This document shows, one piece after another, positions 7,183-14,586 of a stretch of DNA of 64,000 bases (position 1 is its first letter; each line of letters opens with the position of its first letter). Below the pieces are notes generated by a model. That model was not told where the DNA came from and made no database searches. It was given only the letters and a program-made list of their open reading frames with translations. The position numbers and the translations under genes were made by a program. Source of the DNA: Ectopseudomonas composti (GTDB lineage: Bacteria; Pseudomonadota; Gammaproteobacteria; Pseudomonadales; Pseudomonadaceae); the NCBI RefSeq assembly GCF_001567565.1, contig NZ_LSSW01000019.1, positions 62,001-126,000 of the forward strand. Direction: 5' to 3'.

Positions 7183-9258
7183 TCACACTTGACCGTATTG
7201 CTGGCCGTGACGCAACCAGCGCTCCAACAATGGAGCCACATGTTGCGGCCAATGTTCCAAAAGAGCTTGCGCGGCGTCGCGCACGGCGGGTAACAGGTCG
7301 GCATCGCGCATCAGGTCAGCGACCTTGAACTGCAACAGGCCGGTCTGCCGGGTGCCGAGCATTTCGCCGGGGCCGCGCAGTTCAAGATCCTTCTCGGCGA
7401 TGACGAAACCGTCGGTGGTCTCGCGCATGATCGCCAGGCGCTCGCGCCCCAGTTGTGACAGGGGCGCATGGTAGAGCAAGACGCAGTGGCTGGCGGCGCT
7501 GCCGCGCCCGACCCGGCCGCGCAACTGGTGCAACTGGGCCAGGCCCAGGCGCTCGGGGTTTTCGATGATCATCAGGCTGGCGTTGGGCACGTCGACGCCG
7601 ACTTCGATCACCGTGGTGGCCACCAGCAGCTGCAGGTTGCCCTGCTTGAATTCGTCCATCACCGCCGCCTTTTCGGCGGGCTTCATGCGTCCGTGGATCA
7701 GCCCGACACGCAACTCGCCAAGCGCCGCAGAAAGCTCCTCGAAGCTGGTTTCGGCAGCCTGGCAGGTGAGTTCTTCGGACTCTTCGATCAGGGTGCATAC
7801 CCAGTACGCCTGGCGCCCCTGCTGGCAGGCATTGCGCACCCGCTCGACCACCTCGATACGGCGGCTGTCGGCAATCACCAGGGTGTTGACCGGCGTCCGT
7901 CCGGGCGGCAGTTCGTCGAGGATCGACGTGTCCAGATCGGCGTAGGCGCTCATCGCCAGGGTGCGCGGGATGGGGGTGGCGGTCATGATCAACTGGTGCG
8001 GGCTGAGGCGTCCGTCGATGCCTTTCTGGCGTAGCGCCAGTCGTTGCTGCACGCCGAAGCGGTGCTGCTCGTCGATGATCACCAGGGCCAGGCGTTTGAA
8101 CTTCACTTCGTCCTGGAACAGGGCGTGGGTGCCGACCACCATCGGGCAGCCGGCGGCGATCTGCTCCAGTGCGGCGGCACGTGCCTTGCCCTTGAGCTTG
8201 CCGGCCAACCAGGCCACGTCCAGACCGAGCGGCGCCAGCCATTTGCTGAAATTGAGAAAGTGCTGCTCGGCGAGGATCTCGGTCGGCGCCATCAGCGCTA
8301 CCTGGTAACCGGCCTCCAGCGCCTGCAGGGCGGCCAGGGCGGCGACCACCGTCTTGCCGGCGCCGACGTCACCCTGCACCAGACGCAGCATGGGTTCGCT
8401 CTGCGCCAGGTCATAGGCGATCTCGGCGCCGACGCGCTGCTGCGCGCCGGTCGGGGCAAAGCCGAGGTTCTGCAGGTACAGCTGTGGCAGTTTTTTCGCC
8501 GGCGGCAGGGCTGGCGCCTGCTGGGCGCGTACCTGTTCGCGCAGGCGTTGCAGCGACAGCTGATGGGTCAGCAGTTCTTCGAAGGCCAGGCGATGCTGCG
8601 CCCAGTGGCGGCCCTCGGCGAGTTCTTCGACATCGGCGTCCGGTGGTGGCCGGTGCAGGTAGCGGATGGCATCGCTCAGCGGCGCCAGGCGATAGTCGCG
8701 GGCCAGCTCGTCGGGCAGCCAGTCCGGCAGGCTGCGCGGGCCAAGGCGCGCGAGCGCCTGCTGGCTGAGCTGGCGCAGGCGCTGCTGGGTCAGTCCTTCG
8801 GTGGTCGGGTAGATGGGCGTCAGGCTTTGCTCAACCGGGACCGGCTCGTCGCCGCTCTGCGCGCGGTATTCCGGGTGGTAGATCTCCAGGCCGGTGGCGC
8901 CGGGGCGTACTTCGCCATAGCAGCGCAGGGCGGTGCCGCGCTTCAGGCCGTCCTTCTGCGCCTGGCTAAAGTGGAAGAAGCGCAGGCTGAGGGTGCCGCT
9001 GCCATCCTGCAGGCGCACCAGCAGGCTACGGCGACGGCCCATGACCACGTCAGCACCGGCAACGATGCCCTCGACGACCGCATCCTGCCCCGGGCGTAGC
9101 GCGCCGATGGGGGTGATGCGGGTGCGGTCCTGGTAGCGCAGCGGCAGGTGGAACAGCACATCCTGCAGGTTTTCCAGACCGACCTTGGCGAGTTTTTCCG
9201 CCAGCGCGGCGCCTACGCCTTTCAGCGCGGTGACGGAAATCGCTGACAGCTCGCTCAC
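7183..9258 (-). CDS. recG: ATP-dependent DNA helicase RecG
   Basis: A 691-residue protein, the usual length for RecG, which remodels stalled forks and Holliday junctions. The N-terminal wedge/OB region (about 1-230) is followed by a superfamily-2 helicase core with Walker A GDVGAGKT at 296-303, the DEQH box in VIIDEQHRFGVQQR, motif III TATPIPRT, and conserved C-terminal motifs (IEVGVDVPNA, QLRGRVGRG, DLELRGPGEMLGTRQTG). The gene lies 8 bp downstream of oxyR on the same strand. The oxyR-recG linkage is conserved in Pseudomonas and suggests co-transcription, coupling DNA repair to oxidative stress. Confidence 0.97.
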   Translation of the reverse strand: MSELSAISVTALKGVGAALAEKLAKVGLENLQDVLFHLPLRYQDRTRITPIGALRPGQDAVVEGIVAGADVVMGRRRSLLVRLQDGSGTLSLRFFHFSQAQKDGLKRGTALRCYGEVRPGATGLEIYHPEYRAQSGDEPVPVEQSLTPIYPTTEGLTQQRLRQLSQQALARLGPRSLPDWLPDELARDYRLAPLSDAIRYLHRPPPDADVEELAEGRHWAQHRLAFEELLTHQLSLQRLREQVRAQQAPALPPAKKLPQLYLQNLGFAPTGAQQRVGAEIAYDLAQSEPMLRLVQGDVGAGKTVVAALAALQALEAGYQVALMAPTEILAEQHFLNFSKWLAPLGLDVAWLAGKLKGKARAAALEQIAAGCPMVVGTHALFQDEVKFKRLALVIIDEQHRFGVQQRLALRQKGIDGRLSPHQLIMTATPIPRTLAMSAYADLDTSILDELPPGRTPVNTLVIADSRRIEVVERVRNACQQGRQAYWVCTLIEESEELTCQAAETSFEELSAALGELRVGLIHGRMKPAEKAAVMDEFKQGNLQLLVATTVIEVGVDVPNASLMIIENPERLGLAQLHQLRGRVGRGSAASHCVLLYHAPLSQLGRERLAIMRETTDGFVIAEKDLELRGPGEMLGTRQTGLLQFKVADLMRDADLLPAVRDAAQALLEHWPQHVAPLLERWLRHGQQYGQV

Positions 9259-9266
9259 GTCCGGCC

Positions 9267-10196
9267 TCAGGCGCTCTTGGTCTGCGGGCTGCGGGCGACC
9301 GAGCAGAGGCGGATGGAGTCAGCCAGCACTTCGATGGCGTTGGGCCGCGGGAAGCTGGCGCGCCAGGCGATGGCCACGGTGCGGAAGGGCACCGGCGCGC
9401 TGAGCGGACGCACTTCGATCACGCCCGGCGCGTAGTGGTGGCTGTCCACCGCCGAGAACGGCAGGATCGACACGCCAAGGCCGGAGGCGACCATGTGACG
9501 GATGGTTTCCAGCGAGCTAGATTCGACCGTGGTGTGCTTGCCGTGGTCGTCGCCGCCCTTGCGCAGGGTGGGGCAGGCCTCCAGTACCTGATCGCGGAAG
9601 CAGTGGCCTTCGCCGAGCAGCAGCAGGCTCTTGTCGTTGAGCAACTTGGTGTCGATGGTGTCCATCGCCGCCCAGGGGTGGCCAGCTGGCAGCAGCGCGT
9701 AGAAGGGCTCGTCGTACAGCGGCTTGGTCAGGACATCGGCTTCCTGGAACGGCAGGGCGATGATGATGGCGTCCAGCTCACCAGTGCGCAGCTTGTCGCG
9801 CAGGATGTGAGTGAAGTTTTCCTCGATGTACAGCGGCATGTCCGGAGCGACCCGGTGCAGCTGCGGAATCAGGTGCGGGAACAGATAAGGGCCAACGGTG
9901 TAGATGGCGCCGATCTTCAGCGGTGCAGTCAGCTGGTTCTTGCCGGCCTGAGCCAGTTCGCGAATGCCCTGGGCCTGCTCCAGCACTTTCTGCGCCTGGG
10001 TGACGATGCCCTCACCGACCGGGGTCAGGCGCACGGCGCTCTTGCTGCGCTCGAAAATCAGTACGCCGAGCTCGTCCTCCAGCTTCTTCACACCGACCGA
10101 CAGGGTTGGCTGGCTGACATGGCAGCGTTCGGCGGCGCGACCGAAATGCTGTTCCTGAGCGAGGGTGACGATGTAGCGCAGTTCGGTGAGGGTCAT
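9267..10196 (-). CDS. oxyR: LysR-type peroxide sensor OxyR
   Basis: A 309-residue LysR regulator. The winged helix-turn-helix at the N-terminus reads LAQEQHFGRAAERCHVSQPTLSVGVKKLE. The redox pair falls exactly on C199 and C208 (GEGHCFRDQVLEAC), the cysteines that form the peroxide-induced disulfide in OxyR. It therefore should activate antioxidant genes (katB, ahpB and similar), none of which lie in this window. recG follows 8 bp away on the same strand. Confidence 0.97.
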   Translation of the reverse strand: MTLTELRYIVTLAQEQHFGRAAERCHVSQPTLSVGVKKLEDELGVLIFERSKSAVRLTPVGEGIVTQAQKVLEQAQGIRELAQAGKNQLTAPLKIGAIYTVGPYLFPHLIPQLHRVAPDMPLYIEENFTHILRDKLRTGELDAIIIALPFQEADVLTKPLYDEPFYALLPAGHPWAAMDTIDTKLLNDKSLLLLGEGHCFRDQVLEACPTLRKGGDDHGKHTTVESSSLETIRHMVASGLGVSILPFSAVDSHHYAPGVIEVRPLSAPVPFRTVAIAWRASFPRPNAIEVLADSIRLCSVARSPQTKSA

Positions 10197-10411
10197 AGTG
10201 TTTATCCATTAAGTTGCCGCCAAGCATAGCCTTTGCAAACAGATGAACCAACCGGGCTAACAGGCTGTTGCACAACTATCGCGACTTTGGCGCCTGCTGC
10301 GCGCGCCTTCACCCAGGCGTCGTCGCGTTGCCGCCTGGCGCCGGCTGCCTCGCCAGCGCTCTGGGACGGCCTGTTACACTGCGTTTTTGCGTAAAGGTCA
10401 TGGAGAAAAGC

Positions 10412-11269
10412 ATGTCGGGAAGCAAAAGTCTGCTGATCGCCGGGTGCGGGGACGTCGGCAGCCGTCTGGGTCTGCGCATGGCCGACCAGGGCTGGCGTGT
10501 GCTGGGCATGCGGCGCAACGTGGCTGCGCTGCCGGCCGCCATCGAGCCGCTGGCGGGTGATCTGCATGCCGATGCCTGTCCGCCGGGCTGGCCGCAGGGG
10601 CCGCTGGACTATCTCGTCTACTGCGCCGCCGCTATCGAGCACGACGAGGCCGGTTACCGCGCGGCCTATATCGATGGCCTGCGCCGTGTGCTGGGCTGGC
10701 TGGCACAGCATGGCCAGCGCCCGCGACGTATTTTCTTCGCGTCCAGCAGCGGCGTGTATGGGCAGCAGCAAGGCGAATGGATCGATGAAGACGCTCCAGC
10801 CGAGGCCCAGAGCTTTTCCGCCGTGATCATGCGTGAGGCCGAACGCGTCGCGCTCGACAGCGGCCTGGCCGCGACCACGGTGCGCCTGACCGGGCTCTAC
10901 GGCCCCGGTCGTGAATGGCTGCTGAGCCAGGTACGTGGAGGCTATCGGGTCAGTGAGACGCCGCCGCTGTATGGCAATCGCATTCATGTCGATGACGCTG
11001 CAGGCCTGTTCGCCACGCTGCTGCAGGCGGACGCCGAGGGTGCCTCTCTGGCCGACTGTTATCTGGGTGTCGACGATGAGCCGGCGCCGCTGCATGAGGT
11101 GGTGGGCTGGCTGCGCGAGCAACTGGGCGTCAGCCATTGGAGCGATGAACAGCGTGTGCGCCGTGCTGGCAGCAAGCGCTGCCGCAATGCCCGCGCCCGT
11201 GCGCTGGGGTGGGCGCCGCAGTACCCCAGCTATCGCGAGGGCTATGCGGCGATCATCGGCGGGCACTGA
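10412..11269 (+). CDS. NAD(P)-binding epimerase-like protein, YeeZ type
   Basis: A 285-residue Rossmann protein. The nucleotide motif is LLIAGCGDVGSRLG (about residues 6-19) and the active-site region is FFASSSGVYGQQQGEWIDED. The usual YxxxK of extended short-chain dehydrogenases is not evident: the equivalent stretch reads SFSAVIMREAERVAL, a pattern I associate with YeeZ-like sugar epimerase relatives. Substrate unknown. GGAGAA six bases before ATG 10412 decides the start; another ATG at 10400 lies too close to be served by it. The next gene begins immediately after its stop, so the two are probably one operon. Confidence 0.75.
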   Translation: MSGSKSLLIAGCGDVGSRLGLRMADQGWRVLGMRRNVAALPAAIEPLAGDLHADACPPGWPQGPLDYLVYCAAAIEHDEAGYRAAYIDGLRRVLGWLAQHGQRPRRIFFASSSGVYGQQQGEWIDEDAPAEAQSFSAVIMREAERVALDSGLAATTVRLTGLYGPGREWLLSQVRGGYRVSETPPLYGNRIHVDDAAGLFATLLQADAEGASLADCYLGVDDEPAPLHEVVGWLREQLGVSHWSDEQRVRRAGSKRCRNARARALGWAPQYPSYREGYAAIIGGH

Positions 11270-11270
11270 G

Positions 11271-12071
11271 GTGGACGCCAATAGCCTGCTGGCCAAGCCG
11301 TGGTTGCCGGGCGTCGAGCTGTTTCACGCCGATTTCTCCGGGCAGGCATTCGGTCGGCACAGCCACGATGCCTTCGCGATCGGCGCCATCGTGCATGGGG
11401 TGGGCGGCTATCAATGCCGTGGCCAGCGCTATGCACTGCCTGCCGGCACGCTGTCGCTGATGAACCCCGAGGAGCCGCACACCGGGCATGCCGAGTCCGA
11501 GCGCGTGGTCTATCGCATGCTCTATATCGAGGAGTCGCGCCTGCCCACGTTGCTTGGCCGCAAGCGGCTGCCCGAAGGATTTCGTGAACTCAATCCGGCC
11601 GATGATGGACAGGTCGCGATGCGCCTGGCGCGCCTGGCGGATGCCTTCGAACGCAGCGATGCGCTGGGGCTGGAAAGCGAGCTCCTGGGGCTGCTGGAGC
11701 AGGTATTCGTCCGTCATGGTGGCTTGCGCGAGGCGCGCCCGGCCCGTCGCGACAGCGGGGTGACGGCGGCCCTGCGGGATTATCTGGAGGCGCACTACGC
11801 CGAGGCCGTCAGTCTGGAACGCTTGGCCGGCCTGGTGCAGCGTCACCCGCGACACCTGATCGAGGCGTTTCGCCGGGCCTATGGCGTGCCGCCGCACACC
11901 TACTTGCTGCAGCGCCGGGTGCGCGAAGCCAAGCGCAGGTTGCTGCAAGGGCAGGCGCTGGCCGAGGTGGCGCTGGAGCTGGGTTTCTATGACCAGGCGC
12001 ACTTCAACGGTGTGTTTCGCCGCTTCACCGGGGTCACTCCGGGGCGCTTTCGCACGCTGGCGCAGGGCTGA
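11271..12071 (+). CDS. AraC-family transcriptional regulator
   Basis: A 266-residue protein starting with GTG at 11271, one base after the stop of the epimerase-like gene. The N-terminal cupin ligand-sensing half (about 1-150) contains RHSHDAFAIGAIVHGVGGYQCRGQRYALPAGTL, read here as two adjoining pieces, and MNPEEPHTGHA. The C-terminal two helix-turn-helix motifs (about 170-262) contain SLERLAGLVQRHPRHLIEAF and VALELGFYDQAHFNGVFRR, ending in the AraC signature FTGVTPGRF. AraC regulators of this cupin type often control a nearby exporter; the lysE gene at 12692 is a candidate target. The 3' end overlaps the convergent ATPase gene by 38 bp. Confidence 0.85.
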   Translation: MDANSLLAKPWLPGVELFHADFSGQAFGRHSHDAFAIGAIVHGVGGYQCRGQRYALPAGTLSLMNPEEPHTGHAESERVVYRMLYIEESRLPTLLGRKRLPEGFRELNPADDGQVAMRLARLADAFERSDALGLESELLGLLEQVFVRHGGLREARPARRDSGVTAALRDYLEAHYAEAVSLERLAGLVQRHPRHLIEAFRRAYGVPPHTYLLQRRVREAKRRLLQGQALAEVALELGFYDQAHFNGVFRRFTGVTPGRFRTLAQG

Positions 12072-12612
12072 GCACGCAGCACCGCAGGACGAAGTCGCGG
12101 CGCTGCGCCAGGCTCGCCGGTGGGACCTCGAGCAACTGATAGCCCGCTTCGGCATAGACCTCGCGCATCACCGCGCAGGTCCGTTCGGCCTCGGCCGCAT
12201 CCTGGCGGCGCTCAGGGTCGTTGCGGTAGATCTGTGGCCAGTGGGGCAGCAGGAACACTTGCCGCTGGTAGCGCAACTGGCGCGCCGCCTGCAACAGGTG
12301 TTCGCCGACCGGCAGGTCGTTCAGGCGCAGGTAGCCGATGATGTCGATCAGGCTGCGGTCGAAGAACACCGGCCCCTTCATCGTCAGTGCCTGGCGATGA
12401 ACCCTGAGCTCCCAGGCCAGCATCAGTTCGGCGAACAGCTTCGGGTCACGCCAGGGCAGGCCGGCGCCGCCGATGGCCTGTTGCTCGCGAATGATCGCCC
12501 GGCCGGCTTCCTCGCAAGTACTGTGGCCGGCCTGCGCCAGAGCTGCCAGCAGACTGCTCTTGCCGCTGCCGGGGCCGCCGGTGAGGACGTGGAAAGGTGG
12601 AGGGCATGGCAT
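12034..12612 (-). CDS. Small P-loop ATPase, AAA_28 type
   Basis: A 192-residue protein beginning close to its Walker A motif, FHVLTGGPGSGKSSLLAALAQ. Typical family segments follow: EEAGRAIIREQQAIGG, FFDRSLIDIIGYLRL and FLLPHWPQIYRNDPERRQDAAEA. Relatives are predicted nucleoside-triphosphate-dependent kinases or ATPases of unknown substrate, and a homologue sits at the equivalent place in other Pseudomonas. It runs convergent to the AraC gene, with overlapping 3' ends at 12034-12071. Confidence 0.8.
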   Translation of the reverse strand: MPCPPPFHVLTGGPGSGKSSLLAALAQAGHSTCEEAGRAIIREQQAIGGAGLPWRDPKLFAELMLAWELRVHRQALTMKGPVFFDRSLIDIIGYLRLNDLPVGEHLLQAARQLRYQRQVFLLPHWPQIYRNDPERRQDAAEAERTCAVMREVYAEAGYQLLEVPPASLAQRRDFVLRCCVLSPAPACESAPE

Positions 12613-12670
12613 CAGGGTGAGTTCCTCTGAGTTTTTTCCAATACATCGCTAGCGGTAGTTGCCGACACTG

Positions 12671-12687
12671 CCTCCGCCAAACGGAGG
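12671..12687 (+). promoter_or_regulatory. Hairpin covering the lysE Shine-Dalgarno
   Basis: CCTCCG (12671-12676) pairs perfectly with CGGAGG (12682-12687) around the loop CCAAA. The right arm contains GGAGG, the ribosome binding site for the ATG at 12692. In mRNA the stem would hide the site, which suggests translational control if the transcript starts upstream of 12671. Confidence 0.5.
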
Positions 12688-12691
12688 TTGC

Positions 12692-13309
12692 ATGTTCGCG
12701 CTGTTTCTACTGGTTGCCGGTACTCATTTCGCGGCCCTGCTGTCGCCAGGGCCGGATTTCTTTCTGTTGATTCGTACCGCGCTGGCGCAAGGCCGGCGTC
12801 AGGCCGACGGTTGCGCCTGTGGCATCGCGCTGGCCAACCTGCTGAGCATGCTGCTGGTGCTGTTCGTCATGGCGCTGCTACCCGCCGAGGGCAGTTGGTT
12901 GTGGCGCGGTATGCAGCTTGTCGGCGGCTTGTACTTCGCCTGGATCGGTCTGCAGGCGCTGGCCTCGCGGCGGGATCTGCTGCTGCCGCAGGGCGACCAG
13001 CTGAGGCTGGGCGGGTTGTGCAAGGGTATGCGCCAGGGCTTGCTGGCCAGCAGCCTCAACCCCAAGCTGCCGCTGTTCTACGCCGGGCTGTTCGGGGTGT
13101 TGCGCGAGTCCGCGATGCCGGCATGGGGGCTGGGCCTGGCGATGGCGTGGATGACCCTGGTGGTGCTGTGCTGGGATCTGGCGTTGGTACGCCTGCTCGA
13201 TCAGGCGCGCTGGCGCGCCTGGTTGCAGCGCCGGGTACGCTGGCTGGATCGCGGCTGCGGCGGGTTGTTGCTGGCGCTGGGTGTCTGGTTGCTGCTGGGG
13301 GCTTTTTAG
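12692..13309 (+). CDS. LysE/RhtB-family amino-acid exporter
   Basis: A 205-residue inner-membrane protein with about six hydrophobic segments. It starts MFALFLLVAGTHFAALLSPGPDFFLLIRTAL, given here in two adjoining family blocks, with the SPGPDF motif of LysE/RhtB transporters, and continues CGIALANLL, MQLVGGLYFAWIGLQAL and SSLNPKLPLFYAGLF. Family members export amino acids or derivatives. The start is fixed by GGAGG at 12683-12687, which is itself in a hairpin. The AraC-type gene upstream on the same strand may regulate it, although the ATPase gene on the other strand lies between. Confidence 0.88.
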   Translation: MFALFLLVAGTHFAALLSPGPDFFLLIRTALAQGRRQADGCACGIALANLLSMLLVLFVMALLPAEGSWLWRGMQLVGGLYFAWIGLQALASRRDLLLPQGDQLRLGGLCKGMRQGLLASSLNPKLPLFYAGLFGVLRESAMPAWGLGLAMAWMTLVVLCWDLALVRLLDQARWRAWLQRRVRWLDRGCGGLLLALGVWLLLGAF

Positions 13310-13346
13310 CTGGCGCCGCTCCTGCCCGGAGTCGGCGCATCCCACG

Positions 13347-14078
13347 TCAGCGGCGCTTGAGCAGCCAGCGCTGCGGGCCGGGCTGGTACTCGGGCATCTC
13401 GTCGAACTGGGCGCGGTTGTGCGCTTCGAAGATGCGCAACTGGTTGCCCTCGTGGACGAACAGCCAGGGGCTACCCTGATCGCCCGCCTGCAGCCAGATA
13501 CTGTCGTGCTCGCCGCTCATGGCGGCGCAGTCGCCCGCCAGGCACAGGGCGAAGCGCTCGGCGCCGGGTAGGCCATGCACCTGGCCGTCGCTGTCGAAAC
13601 GCACCAGGCCGCCCTGGCCTTGGCCTTCCTCGATCAGCCAGTCACCGCCCAGGTAGTCGCGGTATAGCGCCTGTTCGAAGCTGCTGCCCAGAGCCTTGGG
13701 TTCGCCCGCGCCATCGACGCGGGTGAAGTGCTGCTCGGGCCAGTAGTCGCTGGCGATCTGCACCAGTTCGCCATTCTGCACGCTCAGCTGTTCCTGGTAA
13801 TCGCCATAGAAGGTGACCTGCCAGCGTCCCTCTGCGGCGCTCTGCAGCTTGCCTTCGGCCAGCTCGAAGCCATTGCTGTAGCTGGCTTGCTGACGGTCAG
13901 GAGCGATATGCCATTCGAGGTTGGGACCATAGGCGAGCAGGGCTTCGCGTAGACGACCGCTTTCACGGGCGGCGTCGATGGCGGCCTGGTTGATCCAGGT
14001 TCCACTCGGGTCGTTGTTCGGCTTGCTGGCGCAGCCGGCCAGCAGGGTCGCGCAGAGCAGCAGGGAAAGCAGACGCAT
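13347..14078 (-). CDS. Hypothetical lipoprotein
   Basis: A 243-residue protein with a lipoprotein signal peptide, MRLLSLLLCATLLAGCASKP; the lipobox is LAGC, with lipidation predicted at Cys16. The mature part has repeated short beta-strand-like segments with conserved Trp and Tyr (GTWINQAAID, WQVTFYGDYQEQLSVQNGEL, PEYQPGPQRWLLKRR). The start at 14078 is selected because it gives the lipoprotein leader; upstream codons overlap the ridA terminator region. It lies 58 bp downstream of ridA on the same strand. No function can be given. Confidence 0.75.
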   Translation of the reverse strand: MRLLSLLLCATLLAGCASKPNNDPSGTWINQAAIDAARESGRLREALLAYGPNLEWHIAPDRQQASYSNGFELAEGKLQSAAEGRWQVTFYGDYQEQLSVQNGELVQIASDYWPEQHFTRVDGAGEPKALGSSFEQALYRDYLGGDWLIEEGQGQGGLVRFDSDGQVHGLPGAERFALCLAGDCAAMSGEHDSIWLQAGDQGSPWLFVHEGNQLRIFEAHNRAQFDEMPEYQPGPQRWLLKRR

Positions 14079-14136
14079 GGTGATCTCCATGCTACGTGAG
14101 GAGGGAAGAGCGGGGCGTGAGGCCCCGCTGTGGCGC

Positions 14137-14517
14137 TTATTCCAGAACCAGAATCGCGTCCATTTCCACCAGCGAACCACGCGGCAGGGCGGCAACGCCG
14201 ATGGCCGCACGCGCCGGGTAAGGCTGTTCGAAGTAACGGCCCATGATCTCGTTGACCTTGGCGAAATGCGACAGGTCGGTGAGGAAGATGTTGAGCTTGA
14301 CGATGTCCTTGAACGAGCCGCCGGCTGCTTCGGCTACGGCCTTGAGGTTTTCGAACACCTGTACGGTCTGCGCTTCGAAACCTTCGACCAGCTCCATGCT
14401 CACCGGATCCAGCGGGATCTGGCCAGACATGTAGACGGTATTGCCGGCCTTGATCGCCTGGGAGTAGGTGCCGATGGCGGCGGGGGCCTTGTCGCTGCTG
14501 ATGACGGTCTTGCTCAT
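14137..14517 (-). CDS. ridA: Reactive imine/enamine deaminase RidA
   Basis: A 126-residue YjgF/YER057c/UK114 protein. The family signature is seen in [24 protein letters not shown], read as consecutive blocks, with the C-terminal [20 protein letters not shown] containing the catalytic arginine. RidA hydrolyses 2-aminoacrylate and other reactive imines made by PLP enzymes, protecting branched-chain and other pathways. It lies 69 bp downstream of spoT on the same strand, an arrangement common in Pseudomonas. Confidence 0.95.
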   Translation of the reverse strand: MSKTVISSDKAPAAIGTYSQAIKAGNTVYMSGQIPLDPVSMELVEGFEAQTVQVFENLKAVAEAAGGSFKDIVKLNIFLTDLSHFAKVNEIMGRYFEQPYPARAAIGVAALPRGSLVEMDAILVLE

Positions 14518-14586
14518 GAATCGCTCCTTATGAGAACTGACTGGGTCGAGGCACCCAGCCTACAGACTGGAAATAGGGGGATTGTG

